A stretch of 15,940 bases of DNA, from the NCBI GenBank assembly GCA_900768705.1, contig CAAGEB010000182.1, forward strand, positions 1-15,940, in the 5' to 3' direction. The DNA is from Oscillospiraceae bacterium. GTDB lineage: Bacteria > Bacillota > Clostridia > Oscillospirales > Ruminococcaceae. A model generated the notes under the pieces. That model worked only from the letters and a program-made list of their open reading frames with translations. It did not search any database and had not been told where the DNA came from. Below, one piece after another: positions 5,633 to 13,400 of this stretch. A program made the translations under genes and the position numbers. Each line of letters begins with the position of its first letter. The first letter of the stretch is position 1.

Positions 5633-5718
5633 AAAATAAGATATGTGTCCGATTATTTGAATGAAATGCAGTACCGCCGTTTATCGGTGCGGTGTTGAAA
5701 TAGAAGGGAGTTTTTGCG

Positions 5719-6090
5719 ATGCAGTCGAAAAAAAGACATACTGCGGGCAGCATTAAAGTGTCCGAAGAGGTGATTATAAAAATAGCGGAAACCGCTGCCT
5801 GCGAAATTGAGGGCGTAGCGGCAAAGGGTCAAAGACCGGAGCCGTCATCGCCGCTGTCAATTCTCAGAGGTCCGGTGAGAGTCCGCATAAGCGGGGATTC
5901 CGCTGCGGTGAGAATGGATATCTGCGTAAAGGAAGGCTATAACGCCGTGTCGGTGGCGGAGAACATTCAGCGCAGCGTAAAGTCTGCGGTTCAGAATATG
6001 ACGGGCTTTACCGTCACAAAGGTGGATGTGAATATCGCCGGAGTAAAGTTTACCGACGAAGCGGACGCAGAAAGCATAAAGGACAATTGA
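5719..6090 (+). CDS. Asp23/Gls24 family (YqhY-like) protein
   Basis: The 123-residue product is an alkaline-shock-protein-23 family member. It has the family start (GSIKVSEEVIIKIAETAACEIEGV, about residues 10-33), a beta-rich middle (VRVRISGDSAAVRMDICVKEGYN) and the closing VAENIQ...VKSAVQNMTGFTVTKVDVNIAGVKF segment. In B. subtilis the paralogue YqhY lies next to nusB and accB/accC and influences acetyl-CoA carboxylase activity. Here the nusB linkage is kept but accB/accC are absent, so the physiological partner is unclear. It is the first gene after a strong promoter, with AAGGGAG eight bases before the ATG. No membrane segment is present. Confidence 0.92.
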   Translation: MQSKKRHTAGSIKVSEEVIIKIAETAACEIEGVAAKGQRPEPSSPLSILRGPVRVRISGDSAAVRMDICVKEGYNAVSVAENIQRSVKSAVQNMTGFTVTKVDVNIAGVKFTDEADAESIKDN

Positions 6091-6098
6091 GGTAAGAT

Positions 6099-6506
6099 AT
6101 GGAAGAGAAGCTGAAACAGCATGAAGTCCGTGAGGGCGCATTTCTGATATTATTCCAGACCCTTTTCGGGTCAACTCCCGAAGAAATCGACGAGCTTAAT
6201 CCCGAGGCCTTCGATATGGCGAAAAACGCTCAGACCGACGAGCTGGTAAAGGGCGTTCGTGAACACGACTCGGAGCTTACGGAGATTATCTCCAGATATT
6301 CAAAAACCAGAGCCGCAAGCCGTATCGCAAAGGTAAACAGCGTGATACTCAAGCTTGCGCTGTACGAAATGAAATACCGCAGCGATGTTCCTCCCGCCGT
6401 GGCTATAAACGAGGCGGTGGAGCTGGCAAAGCGTTATTCCGGAAAATCCGACAGCGGTTTTATAAACGGCGTTCTGAATTCGTATATGCAGGAGCTGAAG
6501 CAGTAA
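6099..6506 (+). CDS. nusB: Transcription antitermination factor NusB
   Basis: NusB binds boxA RNA together with NusE (S10) and promotes antitermination and correct processing of rRNA transcripts. The 135-residue, all-helical product shows family hallmarks: an N-terminal REGAFLILFQ helix (the usual R-x-x-A-x-Q-x-L-Y/F pattern), a central RYSKTRAASRIAKVNSVILKLALYEM segment, and the C-terminal VPPAVAINEAVELAKRYSGKSDSGFINGVL block, which is the most conserved part of NusB. Length is typical. GAGGTAAG precedes the ATG, 8 bp after the asp23-family gene. The next gene, xseA, begins at or within a few bases of its stop. Confidence 0.96.
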   Translation: MEEKLKQHEVREGAFLILFQTLFGSTPEEIDELNPEAFDMAKNAQTDELVKGVREHDSELTEIISRYSKTRAASRIAKVNSVILKLALYEMKYRSDVPPAVAINEAVELAKRYSGKSDSGFINGVLNSYMQELKQ

Positions 6507-7859
6507 TTGAGTATGCCGGGTAATGAAAACAGAAAGCTGATTGTCACCGTTTCACAGGTAAATGAGGCGGCGGCAAGGCTGATAGGCGGCGACAAGCGTT
6601 TTGTGAATATTGCGGTGAAGGGTGAAATATCCGAATGCAGAATTCACGCAAAGTCGGGTCACATGTATTTTACTCTCAAGGACGAAAGCTCACTGCTGAA
6701 AGGCGTGATGTGGGCGAGTAATGTCCGGAGACTGGATTTTGAGCCTGCCGTGGGAGACAAGGTGATAGTTAACGGCGGAATAAAGCTGTATAAAGCCGAC
6801 GGAACCCTTGAGATTGAAGCCGCCGCATTGGAGCGGGAGGACGGCTTCGGCGAACAGGCAAAGGCAAAACGGGAGCTTTACAATAAGCTGAACGCCGAGG
6901 GCTTGTTTTCAAGGCACCGTCCCTGCCCCGAAAGACCAAAAAGGATTGCCGTTGTCACCGCTCCGGGAAGTGCGGCGGAAAAGGATATTGTGACGGTAAT
7001 CGGCAGACGCTGCCCGATTGTGACGCTGATTCTTATTCCGGCACTGGTTCAGGGAGAAAACGCTCCCGCTTCGCTGGTGCGGGCTATGAACGACGCACAG
7101 AAAACCGGCGCGGAGCTTATTATAATCGGAAGAGGCGGCGGAGGAGCGGACGACCTCAGCGCCTTCGACAGCGAGGCGGTGGTAAGGGCTGTGTACAACA
7201 GCACAATTCCCACCATCTGCGCCGTGGGTCACGAAATAAATACCTCCCTCAGCGATTATGCGGCGGATGTGCGGGCTTCCACGCCCTCAGCGGCGGCAGA
7301 GCTTGCCGTTCCGGATCTGAAGGATATCCGCCGGGAAATATGCGGTCTGGAGGAAGGTATTTCCGGGGCGATTAAAAAGCTCACCTCCGAAAAGGAAGCA
7401 GAGCTGGACTCGGCGGTTGAATTGCTCAGAGCTTTTTCTCCGAAAAAAAGGCTGCTGGAGAAGGAACACCGTCTGGACGCTGCCGAGGATAAAATTAAAT
7501 CTGCTTTTCACAGCGATTTTGATAAGGCACAGGCGGCTTTTGCAAGCCGTATGGAGAATATCCTGTCCCGCAGCCCCATGCGAAAAATTGATGAATACAG
7601 CACCCTGCTGGACAATCATGCAAGGCAGGTGTATGCCGCAGTGCATAACAGGCTGAACACGGCGGAAAACTCGTTCCGAAGCCGTTGTGATGTTATTTCC
7701 GCCCTTAATCCTATGTCCGTGCTGAAAAGAGGCTATTCGGTTACACGGGTGGAGGGTAAATGCGTTCTGGACGCCGCAGAGCTTTCTGTTGGCGATATTG
7801 TTGAAACCGGATTGAGCAGCGGAAGCTTTTCCGCTGTGGTAAAGGAGATTAAAAAGTAA
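6507..7859 (+). CDS. xseA: Exodeoxyribonuclease VII large subunit
   Basis: XseA is the catalytic subunit of exonuclease VII, which degrades single-stranded DNA from both ends. The 450-residue protein has an N-terminal OB-fold (about residues 10-110, beginning TVSQVNEAAARLI), then the catalytic domain with GRGGGGADDLSAF (about 208-220), GHEINTSLSDYAADVRASTPSAAAEL (241-266, with the DVRASTP motif). A long helical region of charged residues for XseB binding follows, and the terminal LNPMSVLKRGYSVT segment. The TTG start at 6507 abuts the nusB TAA. ATG 6513 two codons later is equally possible, since neither has a well-spaced ribosome-binding site. Length is normal for the family. Confidence 0.96.
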   Translation: MSMPGNENRKLIVTVSQVNEAAARLIGGDKRFVNIAVKGEISECRIHAKSGHMYFTLKDESSLLKGVMWASNVRRLDFEPAVGDKVIVNGGIKLYKADGTLEIEAAALEREDGFGEQAKAKRELYNKLNAEGLFSRHRPCPERPKRIAVVTAPGSAAEKDIVTVIGRRCPIVTLILIPALVQGENAPASLVRAMNDAQKTGAELIIIGRGGGGADDLSAFDSEAVVRAVYNSTIPTICAVGHEINTSLSDYAADVRASTPSAAAELAVPDLKDIRREICGLEEGISGAIKKLTSEKEAELDSAVELLRAFSPKKRLLEKEHRLDAAEDKIKSAFHSDFDKAQAAFASRMENILSRSPMRKIDEYSTLLDNHARQVYAAVHNRLNTAENSFRSRCDVISALNPMSVLKRGYSVTRVEGKCVLDAAELSVGDIVETGLSSGSFSAVVKEIKK

Positions 7860-7861
7860 TT

Positions 7862-8080
7862 ATGGCGGTAAGCAGAGAAGATAAATTTGATTTTGAAGCC
7901 GGTATGAAAAGGCTGGAAGAGATTTCCCGCCGTATGGGCGGCGATGATTTGTCCCTGGACGATTCCATAGGTCTTTATTCCGAAGCGGTGGAATTGGGAA
8001 GAAAATGCCGTGCTTATATCGACAATGCAAGGCTGACTGTGGAGAAGCTGGAAGGTAAAGATGGAAAAGACGAAGGTTAA
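7862..8080 (+). CDS. xseB: Exodeoxyribonuclease VII small subunit
   Basis: XseB is the small helical subunit that coats the helices of XseA in exonuclease VII. The 72-residue product shows the standard pattern: FDFEAGMKRLEEISRRM, then LSLDDSIGLYSEAVELGRKCRAYIDNARLTVEKLEG, forming two long amphipathic helices. It starts 2 bp after xseA; an AAAGGAG (7841-7847) lies inside the end of xseA at rather long spacing, so coupling to xseA translation is likely. Its last 20 bp overlap the start of ispA in another frame. Confidence 0.95.
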   Translation: MAVSREDKFDFEAGMKRLEEISRRMGGDDLSLDDSIGLYSEAVELGRKCRAYIDNARLTVEKLEGKDGKDEG

Positions 8081-8957
8081 GGAAATATTGGCGGATTATG
8101 CGGAGATTACAGAAGAAGCACTGGCAAAGTATCTTCCGCCCACAGACTGTATCCAGCGAAAAACCGCCGACGCAGCACGGTACAGCCTTTCTGCGGGAGG
8201 AAAGCGAATTCGTCCCGCTTTGGTTATGGAATTCTGCCGTATCTGCGGCGGAGAGCCGGAAACCGCTCTTCCCGTTGCCTGCGCCATTGAAATGCTTCAT
8301 ACATTTTCACTGATACACGACGATATGCCCTGTATGGATAACGACGATATGCGCCGAGGAAAGCCCTCCTGCCACAAGGCTTTCGGAGAAGCCGAGGCAA
8401 TGCTGGCGGGGGATATGCTGGCGATAATGCCATTTGAGATAATTTCCGAAGCCGGACTCAGGGGACCGCTGAATATGAAAGCCGCCCTAAGGATTATCAA
8501 TCTTCTGGCGGTGCTGTCGGGGATTTACGGAATGATAGGCGGGCAGACGGTGGATCTGGAAAACGAAGAAAAAAAGCCTTCCTGTGAAATTATTCTCGAG
8601 ATGTATCGTATGAAAACAGGCGCGCTTCTGGAATTCTGCTGCAAGGCGGGCTGTATTGCCGCAGGAGCGGGCATAGCGAAGCAGCTGAATGCAGGAGTCT
8701 TCGGACAAAAGCTGGGTGTTGCTTTTCAGATTGTGGATGATATTCTGGATGTTCCCGCCGATGAAAAGCTGCTGGGCAAGCCTGTGGGCAGTGACGAACG
8801 GGACGGAAAATACACCTATGTTACCGCTGTGGGGCTTGAAAAGGCAAAGGAACAGGCAGACATACTCACAAAGCAGGCGTTGGATATCCTTTCCGAATTT
8901 CCGGACAGCGATTTCCTTGCGGGACTTACGGTAATGCTGGCTGACAGAAAATATTGA
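8061..8957 (+). CDS. ispA: Farnesyl (or geranylgeranyl) diphosphate synthase
   Basis: This trans-prenyltransferase adds isopentenyl diphosphate units to allylic diphosphates, supplying precursors for undecaprenyl phosphate and other isoprenoids. The 298-residue, all-helical cytosolic enzyme carries GGKRIRP (46-52), a first aspartate-rich motif DDMPCMDNDD (87-96) of the bacterial spaced type, GGQTVDL (about 160-166) and a second motif DDILD (226-230), all intact. The GKYTYVTAVGLEKA segment near residue 250 is also typical. Chain length (C15 or C20) cannot be fixed by reading; IspA-type FPP synthase is most likely given the length and motif spacing. The start lies inside xseB (20-bp overlap), and dxs follows one gene later, so pathway start and end are co-transcribed. 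Confidence 0.94.
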   Translation: MEKTKVKEILADYAEITEEALAKYLPPTDCIQRKTADAARYSLSAGGKRIRPALVMEFCRICGGEPETALPVACAIEMLHTFSLIHDDMPCMDNDDMRRGKPSCHKAFGEAEAMLAGDMLAIMPFEIISEAGLRGPLNMKAALRIINLLAVLSGIYGMIGGQTVDLENEEKKPSCEIILEMYRMKTGALLEFCCKAGCIAAGAGIAKQLNAGVFGQKLGVAFQIVDDILDVPADEKLLGKPVGSDERDGKYTYVTAVGLEKAKEQADILTKQALDILSEFPDSDFLAGLTVMLADRKY

Positions 8958-8968
8958 GGGATGATTAC

Positions 8969-9481
8969 ATGGGCGAATTTATAAGCAGTATTTTTATGGC
9001 AAATCCGCTGATAAGCGTGGGGCTTATCTCCTTTCTGGCGGCGCAGATTCTGAAAACCGTACACTATGCCATAAAGTTCAGAACCTTTAATCCGGAGCGG
9101 ATAACAGGCGCAGGCGGTATGCCCTCGTCTCATTCCTCGCTGGTGGTATCGGCTATGATTTATATGCTGAGGCTGAAAGGCTTCGGAAGCTGGGAATTTG
9201 CACTGACGGTGCTGATTGCTGGAATTGTAATCTACGACGCTATGAGCGTGCGGTACAATGCTGGACTTCATGCGCAGGAGCTGAACAAGCTTCGGAAAAT
9301 TGTGGATGAGCTGGACGATGAAATAAGCGCACTGAACGGAACCGATGACGACCCGGATATCAATGAGCTTGTCAGTCAGAAGGATTTGAAGGAATTTCTG
9401 GGTCATACGCCCATTGAAGTTCTGGCAGGCGCACTTCTGGGAATAATTATTGCAATGGTATTCCCGCTTCCTGTCTCATAA
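8969..9481 (+). CDS. Divergent PAP2 (DUF212) family membrane protein
   Basis: The 170-residue protein belongs to the DUF212/divergent PAP2 family (YuiD-like). It shows the signature GGMPSSHSSLVVSA (49-62, resembling the PAP2 PSGH motif), YDAMSVRYNAGLHAQELN (89-106) and GHTPIEVLAGALLGI (145-159). There are about four membrane segments, with an acidic loop (about 113-132) between the second and third motifs. PAP2 enzymes remove phosphate from lipid phosphates; activity of this divergent branch is not established to my knowledge. Its place between ispA and dxs makes a prenyl (di)phosphate substrate an attractive inference only. ATG 8969 was chosen over TTG 8954 because GAGGG sits eight bases before it. 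Confidence 0.9.
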   Translation: MGEFISSIFMANPLISVGLISFLAAQILKTVHYAIKFRTFNPERITGAGGMPSSHSSLVVSAMIYMLRLKGFGSWEFALTVLIAGIVIYDAMSVRYNAGLHAQELNKLRKIVDELDDEISALNGTDDDPDINELVSQKDLKEFLGHTPIEVLAGALLGIIIAMVFPLPVS

Positions 9482-9506
9482 TATTTGCAATACCGGAGTT
9501 TTTGCC

Positions 9507-11369
9507 ATGTATTTATCTGATAACATCAACCATAAGATAATTTCCGCAATGACCTTTCCTCAGCTTAAGGAGCTGTGCAGGGAGCTGCGGGGATGTATTC
9601 TTCATACCGTTATGAAAAACGGCGGGCATCTGTCCTCCAATCTGGGGACAGTGGAGCTTGCCGTTGCTTTGCATTATGTTTACGATGTGAACAACGGAGA
9701 TAAAATACTCTGGGATGTGGGACATCAGGCATACGCTCACAAGCTTCTTACCGGACGGTACGGCAGCTTTTCCACTCTTCGGCAGATAGGCGGTATTTCG
9801 GGCTTTACCAGACGCTCGGAAAGTCAGGCGGACGCCTTTGTTTCGGGACATTCCAGCACGGCGATTTCCGCCGCCTACGGAATATCCACCGCAATGCGGC
9901 TGCGGGGTGAAAACGGCTCTGTGGCGGCGGTGGTGGGAGACGGCGCATTTACAGGCGGCGAAGCCTACGAGGGACTTAACAATGCGGGAAAAATCGCCTC
10001 CAATCTCACTCTCATACTTAACGACAACGCAATGTCGATAAGCAAAAGCACAGGGGCGCTGGCAAGGTATCTGGCGCATATCCGTTCCACTCGTAGGTAT
10101 TACTGCGCAAAGGAGCATGTCAAGTCAACCCTTTCCTCTTTTCCTCTGGTGGGAAAACAGCTGGAAAAGGCAGTGGGAGCCGCCAAGACTATTCTCAAGG
10201 AAGCGTTGTATGACAACAGCAATCTGTTTGAAAATCTTGGCTTTACCTATATAGGTCCCGTAAACGGACACAATCTGGCGGATCTGACGGAAGCTCTTAC
10301 CGTTGCAAAGCTGATGAAGCGTCCCTGCGTTGTTCATATATTTACGCAGAAGGGAAAAGGCTATCGCCCCGCAATGGAAAATCCCGGTGAATATCATTCG
10401 GTGGGCGCAAACGGCGCAGTGGAGGAATTTCCCGATTTTGCTGAGAAAAACCGCACCGAACATTCCTTTTCGGAAGCCTTCGGTCGGGAGCTGGCAAGGC
10501 TGGGAGAAGCCGACAGCCGTATCTGCGCCATAACGGCGGCAATGAAGTATGCGGTGGGGCTGAATTATTTCAAGGAGGTATGCCCCTCCCGTTTCTTTGA
10601 TACGGGAATTGCGGAGCAGCATTCCGTTACCTTTGCGGCGGGACTGGCGGTTTCGGGAATGCTGCCGGTGTTTGCGGTGTATTCCACCTTTTTGCAGCGG
10701 AGCTTTGACCAGATTATTCACGACTGCGCCGTTGAAAATACCCATATCGTGCTGTGCATTGACAGGGCGGGCTTTGTGGGTGCGGACGGTGAAACCCATC
10801 AGGGAATTTTCGATGTTCCGATGCTTAGGGCAATACCGAATACCGTAATTTACTGTCCCGCAACCTATGAGGAGCTTCGACGCTCTCTGAAACGGGCAAT
10901 TTACGATACCCCCGGAATTGCCTGCGTCCGTTATCCCAAGGGTGCAGAACCTGCGGCAGCGGGAAAGGCTGCAAGGGAAGCGCTGGCTCCCGCAGAGGAT
11001 TTTTATTATTCCGGAAAGCATTCCGAAACGCTGGCTGTGACATACGGAAGAGTATCCGCAAATGCGGCAGCTGCCGCTGATAAAGCAGGTGCAGATTTGC
11101 TTCGTCTTGTGAAAATAAATCCCATTTCCGAAAAGGTCTATGAAATCGCTTCGGGGTACAGGAGGATTGTATTCTTGGAGGAGGGTTCTCTGAGGGGCGG
11201 AGTGTCGGAGGGCTTTTTTGCGGAGCTTCTGAAACGGGGCTGCTGTCTGCACGCCGAAAGCGTGGGAGTGACCGGGGAATTTGTTCCTGCGGCAACGGTG
11301 GAGGAACAGTTGGAAATTTTCGGACTTGGCGAAAAGGAAATCACGGAAAAGCTCTATGAATGTGATTGA
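9507..11369 (+). CDS. dxs: 1-deoxy-D-xylulose-5-phosphate synthase
   Basis: Dxs condenses pyruvate and glyceraldehyde 3-phosphate using thiamine diphosphate, the first step of the MEP isoprenoid pathway and a source of thiamine and pyridoxal precursors. The 620-residue protein has GGHLSSN (39-45), DVGHQAYAHK (70-79), GHSST (114-118), the diphosphate-binding GDGAFTGGEAYEGLN (144-158), NDNAMS (172-177), the catalytic glutamate in TGIAEQHSV (Glu370), DRAGFVGADGETHQGIFD, and a C-terminal transketolase-C domain. A few usually conserved spots differ (GPVNGHN rather than GPxDGHD; MKYAVGL after AITAA), so it looks somewhat divergent but complete. ATG 9507 follows GGAG by eight bases. Its last 14 bp overlap the next gene. 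Confidence 0.95.
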   Translation: MYLSDNINHKIISAMTFPQLKELCRELRGCILHTVMKNGGHLSSNLGTVELAVALHYVYDVNNGDKILWDVGHQAYAHKLLTGRYGSFSTLRQIGGISGFTRRSESQADAFVSGHSSTAISAAYGISTAMRLRGENGSVAAVVGDGAFTGGEAYEGLNNAGKIASNLTLILNDNAMSISKSTGALARYLAHIRSTRRYYCAKEHVKSTLSSFPLVGKQLEKAVGAAKTILKEALYDNSNLFENLGFTYIGPVNGHNLADLTEALTVAKLMKRPCVVHIFTQKGKGYRPAMENPGEYHSVGANGAVEEFPDFAEKNRTEHSFSEAFGRELARLGEADSRICAITAAMKYAVGLNYFKEVCPSRFFDTGIAEQHSVTFAAGLAVSGMLPVFAVYSTFLQRSFDQIIHDCAVENTHIVLCIDRAGFVGADGETHQGIFDVPMLRAIPNTVIYCPATYEELRRSLKRAIYDTPGIACVRYPKGAEPAAAGKAAREALAPAEDFYYSGKHSETLAVTYGRVSANAAAAADKAGADLLRLVKINPISEKVYEIASGYRRIVFLEEGSLRGGVSEGFFAELLKRGCCLHAESVGVTGEFVPAATVEEQLEIFGLGEKEITEKLYECD

Positions 11370-11790
11370 AATTACCGATGACAAAAGACAATTTCTGAAT
11401 CTGCTGCTGATGGCTGACGAGCAGGAAAGTATGATTAACAGATATCTTGACAGGGGAAGAATGTTTGCGGAGGAGAGCGGCATAGCGGAGTGCGTTGTCA
11501 CGGAGGAAGCGGATTTTGCAGAGATAAAAAATCTGGCGGTGCTGCCTGAATACCGAGGCAGGGGCTTCGGCAGAGAAATGATTGAGTTTGTGGAAAATCT
11601 GTATCGGAGCAAATATTCCCGGCTGCGTGTGGGAACCGGGGACAGTCCGCTGACGATACCATTTTATGAAAAATGCGGGTTCGGCGAAATTTTCAGGATA
11701 AGGGATTTTTTCACGGAAAACTACGATCATCCGATTTATGAAGCGGGAGTATTGCTGAAAGATATGGTGATACTGGAAAAGGTGATATGA
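11356..11790 (+). CDS. GNAT family N-acetyltransferase, YvbK-like
   Basis: This is a 144-residue acetyl-CoA-dependent acetyltransferase of the GNAT fold. The core motif A is IKNLAVLPEYRGRGFGREMIEFVE (about 57-80), with the acetyl-CoA-binding RGRGFG loop at 67-72. The C-terminal LRVGTGDSP...FYEKCGF...RDFFTENYDHPIYEAG...KDMV pattern, and an N-terminal LLLMADEQESMINRYLDRG, resemble the Bacillus YvbK group as I remember it. The substrate is unknown. The start (ATG 11356) overlaps the end of dxs by 14 bp, with a GGAAAAG nearby, and the stop TGA touches the tlyA ATG, so it is firmly in the operon. Longer frame extensions upstream lie inside dxs and were not used. Confidence 0.88.
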   Translation: MNVIEITDDKRQFLNLLLMADEQESMINRYLDRGRMFAEESGIAECVVTEEADFAEIKNLAVLPEYRGRGFGREMIEFVENLYRSKYSRLRVGTGDSPLTIPFYEKCGFGEIFRIRDFFTENYDHPIYEAGVLLKDMVILEKVI

Positions 11791-12528
11791 ATGCGCCTTG
11801 ATGTTTATCTTACGGAAAAGGGGCTTTGTAAAAGCCGTGCGGCGGCGCAAAGTCTTATAAAAAGCGGCGGGGTATCATTGAACGGCAGGGTCTGCACCAA
11901 AAGCTCCTCCGAGGTTTCGGAGGGCGACAGTGTGGAAATTGTCGGCGAACGCCTTAAATATGTAGGTCGTGGCGGATTGAAGCTGGAAAAGGCATTGACC
12001 GCCTTCGGGATTGATCTGCGGGGGAAGCTGTGTCTGGATATAGGCGCTTCCACAGGCGGTTTTACGGACTGTATGCTTCAAAACGGTGCTGAAAAGGTTT
12101 TTGCGGTGGATGTGGGAAAGGATCAGCTGGACGAAAAGCTGCTTTCCGACAATCGGGTGGTATCGCTGGAGCAGACGGATATACGCAATTTTGCCTTTGC
12201 GGATTTCGGAATTGAGGGTGCGGATTTTATCGGCACCGATGTGTCCTTCATTTCACTGAAACTGATTTTGCCGCATATTTACAGGCTGCTTAAAAGCGGC
12301 GGCTCGGCGGCGGTGCTGATAAAGCCCCAGTTTGAAGTGGGCGGTATGGGAAAAATAGCTTCCCTTTCAAAACACGGTGTTGTACGGGACGAGAAGGTTC
12401 GTACAGCGGTTGTGAACGAGGTGACGGAATTTGCAAAGCAGTGCGGTTTCGGAATAATCGGTACCGAAATTTCACCGATAACCGGCGGCAGCGGCAATGT
12501 GGAATATTTGTTGGGATTAATGAAATAA
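11791..12528 (+). CDS. tlyA: TlyA family rRNA 2'-O-methyltransferase
   Basis: TlyA-type proteins methylate ribose 2'-OH groups of rRNA (in mycobacteria 16S C1409 and 23S C1920); some were first described as haemolysins. The 245-residue protein has an N-terminal S4 RNA-binding domain (1-60, MRLDVYLTEKGLCKSRAAAQ onwards). An FtsJ-like methyltransferase domain follows, with SAM motif DIGASTGGF (83-91) and a probable catalytic tetrad Lys64, Asp150, Lys178 and Glu238. The interdomain stretch GRGGLKLEKAL is typical. The ATG abuts the GNAT stop, with AAGGTGAT just upstream. B. subtilis has the homologue YqxC in the same neighbourhood. Rhe exact target nucleotide is inferred from family only. Confidence 0.93.
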   Translation: MRLDVYLTEKGLCKSRAAAQSLIKSGGVSLNGRVCTKSSSEVSEGDSVEIVGERLKYVGRGGLKLEKALTAFGIDLRGKLCLDIGASTGGFTDCMLQNGAEKVFAVDVGKDQLDEKLLSDNRVVSLEQTDIRNFAFADFGIEGADFIGTDVSFISLKLILPHIYRLLKSGGSAAVLIKPQFEVGGMGKIASLSKHGVVRDEKVRTAVVNEVTEFAKQCGFGIIGTEISPITGGSGNVEYLLGLMK

Positions 12529-12538
12529 GAGGAAATGT

Positions 12539-13384
12539 ATGAAGGCTCTGATTGGTTGCAATGGGGAGAAAAGCGGTTCGGTGGAACTGGCGGACAGAAT
12601 ATGCGGATTGCTTTCCGAAAGCGGAATTACTCCGCTGGTATGGTCGAAGGACTGCGGAATTATCGGCAGAATATCGGCTGAACCCGTTGAGGCTCCCAAA
12701 GACTGCGATTTTGTCGTGACGGTCGGCGGCGACGGAACAATACTCAAATGGGGTAAGGTTGCGGCGGAATACGACATTCCACTGCTTGGTGTAAATATGG
12801 GTAGACTGGGCTTTATGGCAACGGTGGAGCCTGATGAAATAGAAAAAATCCCCGCAATACTTATGGGGAAAAGCAAGGTTATCAGAAGAATGATGCTGGA
12901 CTGCGAGCTTATCCGCAGCGGAGAAACTGTAATGTCCCGCCGGGTGATAAACGATGTGGTGCTTTCCAGAGGCGAAGGCTCCAAGCTTCCCGAGTTTACG
13001 GTTTTCTGCGGAGATAAAGAGGTTTCGGGAGTACGGGCGGACGGTATAATTCTGTCAACTCCCACCGGCTCCACCGCCTATTCTTTGGCGGCGGGAGGAC
13101 CGATTATTTCTCCCGATCTGGAGTGCATTGAATATACGGCTTTGTCCCCCCACACCCTGTTTAACCGTCCTATGCTGTTTTCGGACAAGCAGGTGATCAC
13201 CGCCTCGGTAAATCACTATGACGGCAGCCGTGCTTTTGTGAGCGTGGACGGCAGCAAGGGCGTGGATTTTCTGGAGGGGGATATTATAAGGCTGAAAAGG
13301 CACTGCAGGGATCTGAGGACGATTGAGGCGGGAGACGGTTTTTACGGTGCGGTGCATAACAAGCTGATAAAGCCGCTGAAATAG
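12539..13384 (+). CDS. nadK: NAD kinase (ATP-NAD kinase)
   Basis: NadK phosphorylates NAD at the adenosine 2'-OH to make NADP. The 281-residue cytosolic protein contains the catalytic/nucleotide motif GGDGT (63-67, in VTVGGDGTILKW) and GVNMGRLGFMA (about 84-94). It also has NDVVLSRG (about 139-146, corresponding to the usual NE/D motif), RADGIILSTPTGSTAYSLAAGGPII (about 168-192) and the LSPHTLFNRPM segment, in the normal order. Length is typical of bacterial NadK (about 270-300). AAGAGGAAA precedes the ATG, 10 bp after tlyA, and argR follows within 16 bp. Placement between tlyA and argR is common in Clostridia in my experience, unlike Bacillus. Confidence 0.96.
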   Translation: MKALIGCNGEKSGSVELADRICGLLSESGITPLVWSKDCGIIGRISAEPVEAPKDCDFVVTVGGDGTILKWGKVAAEYDIPLLGVNMGRLGFMATVEPDEIEKIPAILMGKSKVIRRMMLDCELIRSGETVMSRRVINDVVLSRGEGSKLPEFTVFCGDKEVSGVRADGIILSTPTGSTAYSLAAGGPIISPDLECIEYTALSPHTLFNRPMLFSDKQVITASVNHYDGSRAFVSVDGSKGVDFLEGDIIRLKRHCRDLRTIEAGDGFYGAVHNKLIKPLK

Positions 13385-13400
13385 CAGTGAGGTAATGGGA

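Noticed and set aside
5534..5640. Minus-strand sigma-E promoter for the spoVM pair
   Set aside because: A GAATATAC stretch resembles part of a -35 element, but no CATA-type -10 follows at proper spacing, so no promoter was called.
10125..11612. Minus-strand 495-codon open frame
   Set aside because: It is the shadow of dxs and the GNAT gene, whose plus-strand products carry unmistakable motifs. The reverse translation has no domain logic, and long antisense frames are expected from the codon bias.
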